The notes: generated from the sequence alone by a model not told the origin. 64,000 nt of DNA from an uncultured Muribaculaceae bacterium (GCA_958439725.1 CAUBWJ010000008.1:1-64000), one strand, 5' to 3'; counted from the first letter of the stretch, positions 1 through 9,867 are shown. A program made the numbers and translations.

Positions 1-144
1 ATAATTAAATCAATGCGTTACGCGCAATCCATCACCCCAAATGTCCACCCTGCCTTATTATTTAACCTCCTGCCCTGCGACCTTTTCCGCCCCGGCTTGT
101 TATGCTCTAAATTTCAAGATTGTCTAACTCAAAAACTTTTAGTC

Positions 145-1032
145 ATGGCTGAGAACAATAAAAATCAAAAAAGGCTGAATGCCCGCAAGGAGTTCAACCG
201 TATCGCAGGTCATGAAGAGAACAAACGTCTGCCTCAACACGAACCTGAAAAACGGATTGGAGCTTACGTGGAGCCTGAAAAAGCCGCAGCAATGGCAGCC
301 AGGGAAAGCAAATCATCCGGAATGGGAGCTATCGGTTGGGCCGCGCTCGCAGTTCTGGCTGTGGTTGTCGCCGCTATCGTGGCGATGTTTTTCACCGACG
401 GCCGCATGCTCGTGAAAAACGACAGAAGCAACCACACCATAGCACGCGTGCAGAAAGCCCGTGCCGCATCCCTGGCCTCCGCCCCGGCAGCTCCCGGTTC
501 AGATGCCGCAGCCGGAAAAGTGACCTATTACGACCCCGACGTGTATGCCGCCGAAGTCACTCCCGGGCAGACAGTAGCGGCTTATTCCGACGGCACCACT
601 GAAGCCGCCGTAGGCGTGCGCCACAAAGTGGTGGTAAAGCCCGTAATCAGACGCGTGGTGGTTGTCCCGGCAGCCAGAGCGGCAGCCACTACGGCAGCAG
701 CCGGCAATACGGCCACTCAGACCGCAGCGGTCGCTCCCGCCGTCTACTTCTTTGAATTCGACGATGCTACGATTCCCGAAAACGCCACCCTCAACAGCGT
801 GGCCCGTGCCGCCCGCGATTCCGGCAAAAATGTGGAAATCAACGCTTACACCGACCCGAGCGGAAGCGCCGTCTACAACCGCAGCCTCAGCCAGCGCAGA
901 GCCGAGGCCGTAGGGCGCTATCTGGTGAGCCACGGTGTGAACCCATCGAGAATCAAAGCCCGCGGAATGGGGTCGACAGATGCATACGCCACCCCTGATC
1001 TCGACCGCCGCGCCGAAATAACCCTCAGGTAA
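145..1032 (+). CDS. OmpA-family peptidoglycan-binding membrane protein
   Basis: A 295-residue protein with a charged N-terminal stretch, one membrane segment at about residues 65-85 (AALAVLAVVVAAIVAMFF), a low-complexity Ala/Val-rich linker and a C-terminal OmpA/MotB-like domain from about residue 200. The domain shows the family pattern of a YFFEF strand, NVEINAYTDPSG, then YNRSLSQRRAEAV and a final DRRAEITLR. That domain binds peptidoglycan non-covalently, so the protein probably anchors inner membrane to cell wall; there is no beta-barrel. The frame is open upstream to 13, but the ATG at 145 begins a normal hydrophilic N-terminus and the upstream residues look non-coding. It stands alone, 270 bases before nifJ. 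Confidence 0.85.
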   Translation: MAENNKNQKRLNARKEFNRIAGHEENKRLPQHEPEKRIGAYVEPEKAAAMAARESKSSGMGAIGWAALAVLAVVVAAIVAMFFTDGRMLVKNDRSNHTIARVQKARAASLASAPAAPGSDAAAGKVTYYDPDVYAAEVTPGQTVAAYSDGTTEAAVGVRHKVVVKPVIRRVVVVPAARAAATTAAAGNTATQTAAVAPAVYFFEFDDATIPENATLNSVARAARDSGKNVEINAYTDPSGSAVYNRSLSQRRAEAVGRYLVSHGVNPSRIKARGMGSTDAYATPDLDRRAEITLR

Positions 1033-1171
1033 AAACCGCGGAGCGACACATACATGAGTCATTGATCCATGGCCATTCCGATACAGAACGCCGTTCCTCC
1101 CCGGGCCCACTCCAGGACCTTCCGGACGGGACGGCGTGTTTTTTGTCCTGCGTCCGTAACCTTCAAAAAAC

Positions 1172-1202
1172 TTTGCTTTTTGGCGATTTTTTCATATCTT
1201 CG
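1172..1202 (+). promoter_or_regulatory. Bacteroidota-type promoter of nifJ
   Basis: TTTG at 1172-1175, 19 bases, then TATCTTCG at 1195-1202, one base off the TAnnTTTG -7 consensus. The predicted transcript starts near 1209, leaving a leader of about 100 bases before the nifJ ATG. The rest of the 1033-1306 gap shows no gene. Confidence 0.6.
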
Positions 1203-1306
1203 CGGTGACTACCGCCCCGTCCGGCAGCGCCTCCGGGCCTCGCCGCAGGGCATCCGTGTGTAACCATCTGAAATTCTATTCATTCAATAAATTACAGTTC
1301 AATCTT

Positions 1307-4300
1307 ATGAGTAAAAAATTCTTGACCTGTGATGGCAACCAGGCCGCTGCGCATATCTCGTATATGTTCTCGGAAGTGGCAGCCATCTATCCTATCACTC
1401 CGTCATCAACGATGGCCGAGTACGTCGATGAATGGGCTGCCGCCGGACGCAAAAACATTTTCGGCGAAACAGTTCTCGTGCAGGAAATGCAGTCTGAAGG
1501 TGGTGCTGCAGGTGCCGTTCACGGCTCGCTGCAGGCCGGTGCCCTCACCACCACCTACACTGCCTCACAGGGCTTGCTCCTGATGATTCCGAATATGTAT
1601 AAAATCGCCGGTGAGCTTCTCCCCTGCGTGTTCCATGTTTCGGCCCGTACAATCGCCTCACATGCCCTGAGCATTTTCGGCGACCATCAGGACGTAATGT
1701 CGGTGCGCCAGACCGGTTTCGCCATGCTTGCCGAAGGCTCCGTTCAGGAAGTGATGGACCTCTCCGCAGTGGCTCACCTGTCGACCATCAAGAGCCGCGT
1801 GCCTTTCGTAAACTTCTTCGACGGCTTCCGCACCTCTCATGAAATCCAGAAAATAGAAATGATCGAGCAGGACGAACTCGCCCCGCTCCTCGACATGGAC
1901 GCTGTAAACGAATTCCGCGCCCGCGCTCTCAGCCCCGAGGCTCCCGTGGCCCGCGGTATGGCCGAGAACGGCGACGTATTCTTCCAGCACCGTGAAAGCT
2001 GCAACAAGTACTACGAGGCCGTTCCCGAAATCGTGGAAGACTACATGCAGAAAATCTCTGCCATCACCGGCCGCGAATACCACCTCTTCAACTACTACGG
2101 CCATCCCGAGGCCGAGCGCGTGATCATCGCCATGGGTTCCGTTACCCAGGCCGCCGAAGAAGCCATTGACCACCTCATGGCCAAGGGCGAGAAAGTGGGC
2201 ATGATCGCCGTTCATCTCTACCGTCCCTTCTCGGCCAAGCACCTGCTCGCAGCAATGCCCAAGACCGTGAAGACCGTGGCCGTTCTCGACCGCACCAAAG
2301 AACCCGGAGCCTCCGGCGATCCTCTCTACCTCGACGTGGTTGAGGCTTACGCAGGCGTTGAAGGCGCTCCCAAGATTGTTGCCGGACGCTACGGCCTCGC
2401 TTCGAAGGACACCACTCCCGCCCTCGTAATCTCCGTATTCGACAATCTCGCCCTCCCCGAACCCAAGGACAAATTCACCGTGGGCATCGTCGACGACGTT
2501 ACCTTCACCTCACTTCCCCCGGTTGAGGAAATCGCACTCTCCGGCGCAAGCACTTACGAAGCCAAATTCTACGGCCTCGGTGCCGACGGAACAGTGGGCG
2601 CCAACAAGAACTCCGTGAAGATCATCGGCGAGAACACCTCGAAATACTGCCAGGCCTACTTCGCCTACGACTCCAAGAAGTCGGGCGGCTTCACCTGCTC
2701 ACACCTCCGCTTCGGCGACGAGCCCATCCGCTCCACCTATCTGGTGAACACCCCCAACTTCGTGGCATGCCACGTGCAGGCTTACCTCCACATGTACGAC
2801 GTGACCCGCGGTCTCCGCGACGGCGGCACATTCCTTCTCAACACCATCTGGGAAGGCGACGAGCTGGCCAAGAACCTGCCCAACAACGTGAAGAAATACT
2901 TCGCCGACCACAACATCACCGTCTACTACATCAACGCCACCAAGATAGCTCAGGAAATCGGTCTGGGCAACCGCACAAACACCATTCTCCAGAGCGCCTT
3001 CTTCCGCATCACCGAGGTTATCCCCGTTGACCTCGCCGTTGAGCAGATGAAGAAATTCATCGTAAAGAGCTACGGAAAGAAAGGCCAGGACGTTGTAGAC
3101 AAGAACTATGCAGCCGTTGACCGCGGCGGCGAATATCGTCAGCTCCCCGTCGACAAGGCTTGGAGCAACCTCCCCGCCGACGCTCCCGCAGCAAACGACG
3201 ACCCCGCATTCATCAACAACGTGGTTCGTCCCATCAACGCCCAGAACGGCGACCTCCTCAAGGTTTCCGACTTCAAGGGCATCGAGGACGGCACATGGGC
3301 TCAGGGCACCGCAGCCTACGAGAAACGCGGCGTTGCCGCCTTCGTTCCCGAATGGGATCCCGAAAACTGTATCCAGTGTAACAAGTGCGCCTACGTCTGC
3401 CCCCACGCCGCCATCCGTCCCTTCGTGCTCGACCAGCAGGAAATGGCCGCAGCTCCCTTCGGAGAAAGCGACACCATCCCCGCAATCGGCAAGACTTTCA
3501 CCGGCATGCGCTTCCTCCAGGCCGTCGACGTGCTCGACTGCCTCGGCTGCGGCAACTGCGTTGACGTATGCCCCGGCAAGAAGGGCGTGAAGGCTCTCCG
3601 CATGCAGCCCCTCGAGACTCAGCTCGACGTCCAGAAGGAATGGGACTACTGCGTGAAGAATGTTGCCTCCAAGCAGCACCTCGTAGACACCAAGCTCAAC
3701 GTCAAGAACTCCCAGTTCGCAACCCCGCTCTTCGAGTTCTCAGGCGCTTGCTCGGGCTGCGGCGAGACTCCCTACGTGAAACTCATCTCCCAGCTCTTCG
3801 GCGACCACGAGATGGTGGCAAACGCTACCGGATGCTCTTCGATCTACTCCGGTTCCGTGCCCTCGACTCCCTACACCGTCAACGCCGCCGGCCACGGTCC
3901 CGCATGGGGCAACTCCCTCTTCGAGGACTTCGCTGAATTCGGCCTCGGCATGAAGATAGCCACCGAAAAGATGCGCCAGCGTCTGGCCGACAAGATGACC
4001 GCCGCCCTCTCCTGCCCCGACTGCTCCGACGAGATCAAAGCTCTCGCCCAGAAGTGGCTCGACAACAGCGAGGACGCCGCCGCTACCCGCGAGGTAGCCG
4101 ACGCAATCGTGCCTCTCTGCGAGGCTTGCGGCTGCGATGTATGCAAAGGCATCCTCAACCTCAAGAACTTCATCGTTAAACGTTCACAGTGGATCATCGC
4201 CGGCGACGGCGCCGCTTACGACATAGGCTTCGGCGGTCTTGACCACGTGCTCGCATCGGGCAAGAATGTCAACGTTCTCGTTGTCGACACCGAGGTTTAC

Positions 4301-4870
4301 TCCAACACCGGCGGCCAGGCATCCAAAGCCACCCCGCTCGGCGCCATCGCCAAATTCGCCGCTTCCGGCAAGCGCATCCGCAAGAAAGACCTCGGCCTCA
4401 TCGCCTCCACCTACGGATACGTTTACTGCGCCCAGATAGCTATGGGTGCCGACCAGGCCCAGACCCTCAAGGCTATCCGCGAGGCTGAAGCCTACGACGG
4501 TCCCTCGATCATCATCGCCTACGCTCCCTGTATCAACCACGGCATCAAGGCCGGCATGGGACGTTCGCAGCAGGAAGAGGCCAACGCCGTTGCCTGCGGC
4601 TACTGGCACCTCTGGCGTTACAACCCCGCTCTCGAGGAAGAAGGAAAGAATCCCTTCACACTCGACAGCAAGGAACCCGATTGGGACGCCTTCGAAAACT
4701 TCCTCAAAGGCGAGGTGCGCTACGCTTCCGTAATGAAGCAGTATCCCCAGGAAGCCGAGGAACTCTTCAAGGCTGCCAAGGCCAACGCACAGTGGCGCTA
4801 CAACAACTATCGCCGCCTTGCCCAGCAGCAGTGGGGCGTTGATCCCGAAGTAGGTCATCTTCCCGAGTAA
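1307..4870 (+). CDS. nifJ: pyruvate:ferredoxin (flavodoxin) oxidoreductase
   Basis: A 1187-residue single-chain PFOR, the usual length. It oxidises pyruvate with CoA to acetyl-CoA and CO2 and reduces ferredoxin, the main anaerobic pyruvate outlet. The N-terminal pyrimidine-binding domain carries YPITPSSTMAEYVDEW near residue 30. Two 4Fe-4S ferredoxin motifs follow, CIQCNKCAYVCP near 688 and CLGCGNCVDVCP near 745. The C-terminal TPP domain has GDGAAYDIGFGG near 966 followed by the NTGGQASKATPLGA stretch, and further cysteines (CSGCGE, CPDC, CEACGCDVC) fit the third cluster. The frame is open back to 1205, but the ATG at 1307 matches the family start and follows a promoter at 1172-1202. Codon use is strongly biased (CTC, AAC, GGC), as expected for high expression. 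Transcribed alone, ending in a strong hairpin at 4951. Confidence 0.97.
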   Translation: MSKKFLTCDGNQAAAHISYMFSEVAAIYPITPSSTMAEYVDEWAAAGRKNIFGETVLVQEMQSEGGAAGAVHGSLQAGALTTTYTASQGLLLMIPNMYKIAGELLPCVFHVSARTIASHALSIFGDHQDVMSVRQTGFAMLAEGSVQEVMDLSAVAHLSTIKSRVPFVNFFDGFRTSHEIQKIEMIEQDELAPLLDMDAVNEFRARALSPEAPVARGMAENGDVFFQHRESCNKYYEAVPEIVEDYMQKISAITGREYHLFNYYGHPEAERVIIAMGSVTQAAEEAIDHLMAKGEKVGMIAVHLYRPFSAKHLLAAMPKTVKTVAVLDRTKEPGASGDPLYLDVVEAYAGVEGAPKIVAGRYGLASKDTTPALVISVFDNLALPEPKDKFTVGIVDDVTFTSLPPVEEIALSGASTYEAKFYGLGADGTVGANKNSVKIIGENTSKYCQAYFAYDSKKSGGFTCSHLRFGDEPIRSTYLVNTPNFVACHVQAYLHMYDVTRGLRDGGTFLLNTIWEGDELAKNLPNNVKKYFADHNITVYYINATKIAQEIGLGNRTNTILQSAFFRITEVIPVDLAVEQMKKFIVKSYGKKGQDVVDKNYAAVDRGGEYRQLPVDKAWSNLPADAPAANDDPAFINNVVRPINAQNGDLLKVSDFKGIEDGTWAQGTAAYEKRGVAAFVPEWDPENCIQCNKCAYVCPHAAIRPFVLDQQEMAAAPFGESDTIPAIGKTFTGMRFLQAVDVLDCLGCGNCVDVCPGKKGVKALRMQPLETQLDVQKEWDYCVKNVASKQHLVDTKLNVKNSQFATPLFEFSGACSGCGETPYVKLISQLFGDHEMVANATGCSSIYSGSVPSTPYTVNAAGHGPAWGNSLFEDFAEFGLGMKIATEKMRQRLADKMTAALSCPDCSDEIKALAQKWLDNSEDAAATREVADAIVPLCEACGCDVCKGILNLKNFIVKRSQWIIAGDGAAYDIGFGGLDHVLASGKNVNVLVVDTEVYSNTGGQASKATPLGAIAKFAASGKRIRKKDLGLIASTYGYVYCAQIAMGADQAQTLKAIREAEAYDGPSIIIAYAPCINHGIKAGMGRSQQEEANAVACGYWHLWRYNPALEEEGKNPFTLDSKEPDWDAFENFLKGEVRYASVMKQYPQEAEELFKAAKANAQWRYNNYRRLAQQQWGVDPEVGHLPE

Positions 4871-4950
4871 TCGGCCCTGACCGCAATCGGAGCAACTCCC
4901 GATTCATCACCGACCCCAACGAAAGGCCCCACGCCTTTCCACCCATAACC

Positions 4951-4989
4951 GGCGGTGTGTCACCAATCCGTGACACACCGCCTTTTTTT
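4951..4989 (+). terminator. intrinsic terminator after nifJ
   Basis: A perfect 13-bp stem, 4951-4963 paired with 4970-4982, with a 6-base loop, followed by seven T (4983-4989). The stem core GGTGTGTC recurs in the hairpins at 24473 and, modified, at 35444. Confidence 0.9.
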
Positions 4990-4990
4990 C

Positions 4991-5106
4991 TACCGACACT
5001 ACGGACCTTACAGACTTTACCGACCCTACCGACTGCCCTCCCCGTCCGTAGAGTCTGTAAAGTCCGTAAGGTCCGTAAAGTCGGTAGTGTCCGTAGCGTC
5101 AGTCCC
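4991..5106. repeat. 9-nt-period inverted array (array 1)
   Basis: Tandem 9-base units. The left half (4991-5033) reads in the GGACNNTAC sense, such as CTACGGACC TTACAGACT. After an 11-base spacer the right half (5045-5106) reads in the complementary sense, such as GTCCGTAAG. The arms pair over about 43 bp with roughly six mismatches. It sits between convergent nifJ and the recombinase, and the recombinase stop codon lies in its last unit. All reading frames are open through it, which gives spurious ORFs. Confidence 0.85.
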
Positions 5107-6247
5107 CTCCTCCCCCCTCCAGCGAAAACGCCGGAATCAGATTCACAGCCTCATCCTTCTTCCGGTCCACAATCCGCCCGTAAATCTGCGTCGACCTCAC
5201 CTCGCTGTGCCCCAGCAGCTTCGACACCGTATAAAGGTCCACTCCCAGCGAGAGCAGCAGCGTGGCGTGCGTGTGGCGGCTCGTGTGAAACGTGATATGC
5301 TTCGCGATTCCCGCCTCCTTAACCCATCGCCGAAGCGTCACATTGACCTGACAGAGCGAAGGCAGATGAAAAACATACTCCCCGTCTGTCGCCGCGCCCC
5401 GCTCCGGCAGCCACCTCACAGCCTCGTCGGCAAGGGGCAGCCACAGCTTCCGCCGCGTCTTGATCATCAGAATCGACGCGCGCCACTGCTCCCCGTCGCG
5501 CACAATATCGCTCCACCGCAAAGCCCGTATGTCCGACAACCGCAGCGCGCACATGCACCCGAACATATAAGCCTTCTTCACCTCCGCATTGCGGCACGGC
5601 GTGCGCACAAGCTTCACGATCTCCTCGCGCGTCAGATACTCACGGTTGCTCTCCGGAATCCGTATCCTATCCTGCGAATCAATCTTCACTATCGGATTCT
5701 GCTTAATCTCCTCGGCCCTCGCCGCCGCATTAAGCGCACAGTTCAGACAGCGGAAATATCCCGCCGCCGTGGTCCTCGACAGCTTCGATCCCTTCAGATA
5801 CCCTAAAAAGCCCAGACAGAACTCCTTGTCAACCCCCTGAAGCACCACACCCTCCGGCCGGTAAAGCTTCAGATGCCTCGCCGTCTTCATAATCAACTCA
5901 TAATACGCCGGACTCTGACCCGAAAGCTTCTTCTTCCGGGCAAACCGTCCCATCCACTCGTCAAGCGTAAGGCGCCCGGCCGGCTCCGCCTCACCCCGCC
6001 CGTGAACCTCCTTCATAAACTCGATCAGACGCCTCGTCCTCACGCTCTCCGCCACCCGCAGCGTAGCCCGGTTAAGCCGCCGCGCCCGCGGACTGTCGCC
6101 CGCCACCAGATACAGTCTCAGAAACTCATACCTCCGTTCACCCTTGTAATAAAAATCAAGATACAGCGACCTGTTGCCGTTCGCCAGACCCTTCTCCCGG
6201 AGGCGCACAGCCCCCTTTTCCTTACTTGAAACCCTATAATTTGCCAT
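5099..6247 (-). CDS. tyrosine recombinase (site-specific integrase/invertase)
   Basis: A 382-residue tyrosine recombinase of the Bacteroidota type: N-terminal arm-binding region (about 1-90), SAM-like core-binding domain (about 92-185), and a catalytic domain with all active residues visible: R236 (CALRLSD), K263, H321-x-x-R324 (HTSRH), H347 (LLGHSE) and nucleophile Y356 (QIYGRI). The frame extends to 6307, but MANYRVSS at 6247 is the natural start. No phage or conjugative genes, tRNA attachment site or excision gene adjoin it, so it is probably a resident recombinase. It lies 199 bases from one copy of a 241-bp inverted repeat at the head of susC operon 1, and related enzymes invert DNA at SusC/SusD loci in Bacteroides. 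I infer that it acts on that repeat. A degraded mobile-element integrase is the alternative. Confidence 0.9.
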   Translation of the reverse strand: MANYRVSSKEKGAVRLREKGLANGNRSLYLDFYYKGERRYEFLRLYLVAGDSPRARRLNRATLRVAESVRTRRLIEFMKEVHGRGEAEPAGRLTLDEWMGRFARKKKLSGQSPAYYELIMKTARHLKLYRPEGVVLQGVDKEFCLGFLGYLKGSKLSRTTAAGYFRCLNCALNAAARAEEIKQNPIVKIDSQDRIRIPESNREYLTREEIVKLVRTPCRNAEVKKAYMFGCMCALRLSDIRALRWSDIVRDGEQWRASILMIKTRRKLWLPLADEAVRWLPERGAATDGEYVFHLPSLCQVNVTLRRWVKEAGIAKHITFHTSRHTHATLLLSLGVDLYTVSKLLGHSEVRSTQIYGRIVDRKKDEAVNLIPAFSLEGGGGD

Positions 6248-6323
6248 TATCAAAAACTTTATAAATCCGACGTTAAAAATAAAAATCAAACCCCTGAAAC
6301 ACCACACTCTAACTCAAAATCCC

Positions 6324-6377
6324 GGTAACAAACCCGCCACAAATCCCCACCCCATTTGTTACCCGAATCTGTTACCC
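6324..6377. repeat. short GTTACC repeats between recombinase and inverted repeat A
   Basis: GGTAACAAA (6324-6332) and TTTGTTACC (6355-6363) form a 9-bp inverted repeat, and GTTACCC recurs at 6371-6377. Such clustered short repeats could be recombinase arm-binding sites, which is inference. No TAnnTTTG promoter facing susC is visible in 6248-6445, and no gene. Confidence 0.45.
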
Positions 6378-6445
6378 GCAGCCGGCCGCCTCATCCCATC
6401 ATCCTAATCCCCAGCAACATACCCGCCACCCGCACCCCCTCCAAC

Positions 6446-6686
6446 AGGTTATTGGAGATTCTAAAACAGGATTTCTTAAAAGAACTTAAAGCTGAAAAAA
6501 ACTCGCGGCTCGCGGCCCCTGAGACCGTCGTCAACGGAAAAGTCCGTAAAGTCGGTAAGGTCGGTAAAGCCCCGGTTCCGCCTCCGCAGTGAGCCTCCGC
6601 CGGCCGCCGAGAATGGAAAAGGTAAAGAAGAATAGTTAACATTATGTATAATTTTTATTAGTATGAAAAAGCTGTTTCTATTACTT
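6446..6686. repeat. 241-bp inverted repeat, copy A (leader of susC operon 1)
   Basis: Identical base for base to the reverse complement of 48612-48852, checked through the whole length. It spans the leader and the first 8 codons of susC and contains a short 9-nt-period run at 6536-6570. Identity stops at 6446 on the recombinase side and at 6686 inside the signal peptide codons. The two copies face each other across about 42 kb, so recombination between them would invert the intervening DNA. Confidence 0.95.
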
Positions 6687-9600
6687 GTGGCAGTCATTTC
6701 ATTTGGTCTTTGCGCTGTGGCTCAGAACCGCACCGTCAAAGGACAAGTGTTGAGTGCCGACGGAGAGCCTCTGGTAGGCGCATCCGTGCTTGGAGTCGGA
6801 ACCCAGAGCGGAGTCGCCACCGATATCGATGGCAATTTCTCACTCTCGATTCCCGCTTCAGTTAAAACCATTCAGGTAGCGTATGTTGGTATGGAGACTC
6901 TTCAGGTTCCCGTTTCCAACGAGTTTATGCGGATTGTACTCCAGCATAACAATATGCTCGACGAGGTTATCACCGTGGCTTACGGTACATCAAAGAAGTC
7001 GGCCTATACCGGTGCGGCTTCGGTTGTCGACGCCAAGGTGCTTGAGGACCGTCTGGTTTCTAACGTCACCAATGCTCTGAGCGGTGTGGTTGCCGGCGTC
7101 CAGACTCTCAGCTCCAACGGTCAGCCCGGTACTTCTTCTACCGTGCGCATCCGTGGCGTGGGATCTATCAACGCATCGATGAATCCTCTCTATGTGCTCG
7201 ACGGTATACCTTACGACGGCGATATCGCAAGCATCAACCCCTCTGATATCGAGCAGATGACAGTGCTTAAGGATGCTGCAGCCGCCGCTCTTTACGGTGC
7301 GCGTGGTGCCAACGGTGTCATCCTCATCACCACTAAAAAAGGTAAACAGGGAAAAGCTACCGTAACTCTTGACATGCGCTGGGGCGCCAACTCACGCCAG
7401 GTCAAGAACTACGACGTTATTACTTCCCCTCAGGAATATCTCGAACTCACCTATGCAGCACAGCGTAACGCCGCTATCTATAACCTTGGTTACTCTCCCG
7501 AGGCCGCTCACGCCTACGGTAACGCCCAGCTCTTCAAATCCACAGGTTACAAGGTGTTCACTGCTCCTAACGGTGAGGACCTTATCCTTCCAAACGGAAA
7601 ATTCAACCCCAACGCAACAATGGGTTACTCCAACGGAACCAACTTCTTCCGTCCCGACAACTGGAGCGACATTACTTTCCGCGACGGTCTGCGTCAGGAA
7701 TACAATGTGGGAATTTCCGGCGCAACCGACCGCCTGAACTATTACCTCTCGGCCAACTATCTTGAGGACGAGGGTGTAATCGACAACTCGAGCTTCAACC
7801 GTCTGTCTACCCGTCTGAGCGTTGAATATCAGGTGAACAAATGGTTGAAAGTGGGAACAAACATCAGCTATGCCTACTCCAAATCGCAGTATCCCGACGA
7901 ACAGACAGCTACTTCTTCCTCCGGCAATGCGTTCTTCGTTGCAAACGCAATCGCGCCTATCTATCCTATCTTCGTGCGCAATGCCGACGGTTCGATAGCA
8001 TTCAACAAGGAATACGGCCACAACATCTACGACTACGGCGACGGTAAGTCAACCGCTTTCTCCCGTGCATTCATGTCGCAGGCCAACCCCGCCAGTGCTC
8101 TTCTCTACGATACCACCGAATATCTCGTTGACCTCTTCAACGGCAAATGGTATGCTCAGATCAATCCTATTGAAGGCCTGACAGTTACAGGTACTGTAGG
8201 TACCACCATTGACAATACGCGCTTCCACAGCGTATCGAATCCTCTCTACGGCCAGTTTGCCGAAAGCGGCGGTCAGACCGTACAGCAGCAGGAGCGCGTC
8301 AGCGCCCTCAACCTCCAGGGTCTTATCAACTATACCAAGACTTTCAACGAACTCCACACTTTCGACTTCCTTCTGGGTTACGAAAGCTATGAGCAGCACG
8401 ATGAATACGTTCAGGCTCTTGGCTCCGGTCTCTACGATCCCACCGACTGGACCGTCAACAACACTCTCGCCAACAACAAGCGTAAGGGTTACGGCGGCTA
8501 CGGAGAATATGCCACCCGCGGTTTCTTCGGCCGTATCAACTACGACTACAACAACACCTATTTCGGCAGCGTAAGCTATCGCCGCGATGCTTCCTCGCGT
8601 TTCCATCCCGATAACCGCTGGGGTAACTTCTGGTCAGTGTCAGCCGCATGGAATATCTCAAACGAGGCGTTCCTTCACGATTCCTCCACCTGGCTCGACC
8701 AGCTCAAGCTCCGCGCCTCTTTCGGTCAGCAGGGTAACGACGGCATCGGCAACAACTATGCTTATCTCGACCAGTACCAGATTACAGGCGAGACAGACTG
8801 GTCGGACGGCAAGCTCGTCTACAAAGGCAACAAAGACCTCACATGGGAGACCTCCAACTCCTTCAACGTGGGCGTTGACTTCAGCTTCTGGAAATCGAAA
8901 CTCTCCGGTACTGTGGAATACTTCAGCCGTCAGACTTCCGACATGCTTTATAACCGTCCTACCTCTCCCTCGCTCGGTTATACCTCGATACCTATGAACG
9001 TAGGCTCGATGCGCAACAGCGGCTTTGAAATCGAGCTCCACTATCGTCCTGTCGTGACCAAGGATATCGTATGGGAACTCAACGGCAACGCCACTTTCGT
9101 AAAGAACAAAGTGCTCAAGCTCGCTCCCGAACTCAACGGCAAATGGATAGACGGTTCACGCTATTTCCACGAGGGCGAATCAATGTATCAGCTCTATATG
9201 GTGAAATACGCAGGTGTTGACCGCGCCACCGGCGAGGCTCTTTTCTGGGGCTTCGACACAGACAAGAATGGCGAAAAGGTACCCGGTTCCGATTTCGTCA
9301 CCAAGGAATGGAACTCGAAATACCGTCAGTCAACCGGCAACCTTCTTCCCGTTGTTTACGGCGGTTTCGGAACTACTCTCAACGCCTACGGCTTTGATCT
9401 CGGAGTGGCATTCTCCTATCAGCTCGGCGGTAAGATCTACGACCAGGGCTACCAGTACTTCATGGGCTCCGGTGCTTCTTCCGAATACGGCCACAACTGG
9501 CACACCGACATCAGAAAGGCATGGACTCCCGAAAATCCCAACACCGACGTTCCCCGTCTTGACGCAAGCGCCAAGTACTCTTACTACTCATATCTGTGCG

Positions 9601-9842
9601 ACCGTGGTCTGATAAGCTCCAACTACCTTGCACTAAACAACATCACCCTCGGATACACTATCCCTGCCTCAATCACCAAAAAACTCGGTATAGAAAGCTT
9701 CCGCGTTTATGGTGTTGCCGACAATCTCGCAATCTGGAGCGCACGCAAGGGTCTTGACCCCCGTCAGAGCTTCACAGCCTCAACCACTTCCACCTACACC
9801 GCTCTGCGTTGCATCTCCGGTGGCGTAAAGGTAGTATTCTAA
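6663..9842 (+). CDS. SusC/RagA-family TonB-linked outer membrane protein, operon 1
   Basis: A 1059-residue TonB-dependent transporter of the SusC type. Signal peptide MKKLFLLLVAVISFGLCAVAQ; a carboxypeptidase-regulatory-like domain (about 22-100, VKGQVLSADGEPLVGASV); a TonB-box-like DEVITVAYG; a plug domain with VRIRGVGSINASMNPLYVLDGIPYD-type residues and ALYGARGANGVILITTKKGK; then a 22-strand-type barrel to the end. It would import an oligosaccharide or peptide across the outer membrane with its SusD partner 25 bases downstream. The substrate is not evident, since no glycoside hydrolase adjoins. The first 8 codons and whole leader are duplicated at operon 2. No promoter is visible upstream outside the repeat, so this copy may be silent in the present orientation. 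Confidence 0.96.
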   Translation: MKKLFLLLVAVISFGLCAVAQNRTVKGQVLSADGEPLVGASVLGVGTQSGVATDIDGNFSLSIPASVKTIQVAYVGMETLQVPVSNEFMRIVLQHNNMLDEVITVAYGTSKKSAYTGAASVVDAKVLEDRLVSNVTNALSGVVAGVQTLSSNGQPGTSSTVRIRGVGSINASMNPLYVLDGIPYDGDIASINPSDIEQMTVLKDAAAAALYGARGANGVILITTKKGKQGKATVTLDMRWGANSRQVKNYDVITSPQEYLELTYAAQRNAAIYNLGYSPEAAHAYGNAQLFKSTGYKVFTAPNGEDLILPNGKFNPNATMGYSNGTNFFRPDNWSDITFRDGLRQEYNVGISGATDRLNYYLSANYLEDEGVIDNSSFNRLSTRLSVEYQVNKWLKVGTNISYAYSKSQYPDEQTATSSSGNAFFVANAIAPIYPIFVRNADGSIAFNKEYGHNIYDYGDGKSTAFSRAFMSQANPASALLYDTTEYLVDLFNGKWYAQINPIEGLTVTGTVGTTIDNTRFHSVSNPLYGQFAESGGQTVQQQERVSALNLQGLINYTKTFNELHTFDFLLGYESYEQHDEYVQALGSGLYDPTDWTVNNTLANNKRKGYGGYGEYATRGFFGRINYDYNNTYFGSVSYRRDASSRFHPDNRWGNFWSVSAAWNISNEAFLHDSSTWLDQLKLRASFGQQGNDGIGNNYAYLDQYQITGETDWSDGKLVYKGNKDLTWETSNSFNVGVDFSFWKSKLSGTVEYFSRQTSDMLYNRPTSPSLGYTSIPMNVGSMRNSGFEIELHYRPVVTKDIVWELNGNATFVKNKVLKLAPELNGKWIDGSRYFHEGESMYQLYMVKYAGVDRATGEALFWGFDTDKNGEKVPGSDFVTKEWNSKYRQSTGNLLPVVYGGFGTTLNAYGFDLGVAFSYQLGGKIYDQGYQYFMGSGASSEYGHNWHTDIRKAWTPENPNTDVPRLDASAKYSYYSYLCDRGLISSNYLALNNITLGYTIPASITKKLGIESFRVYGVADNLAIWSARKGLDPRQSFTASTTSTYTALRCISGGVKVVF

Positions 9843-9867
9843 TCAACTGTAAAAAATACGACACATA

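Noticed and set aside
4955..5806. A long plus-strand reading frame through array 1 and antisense to the recombinase
   Set aside because: Its N-terminal part is translation of the 9-nt repeat (SVKSVRSVKSV) and the rest is antisense to a clear recombinase gene; no start signal.
5099..6247. Recombinase as part of an integrated phage or conjugative element
   Set aside because: No structural, mobilisation or att-site duplication is visible; both flanks are chromosomal-type genes.
6649..6656. TAATTTTT as an internal promoter inside the 241-bp repeat
   Set aside because: One base off the -7 box with no -33 partner, and it would start transcription on top of the start codon; it is present in both copies in any case.
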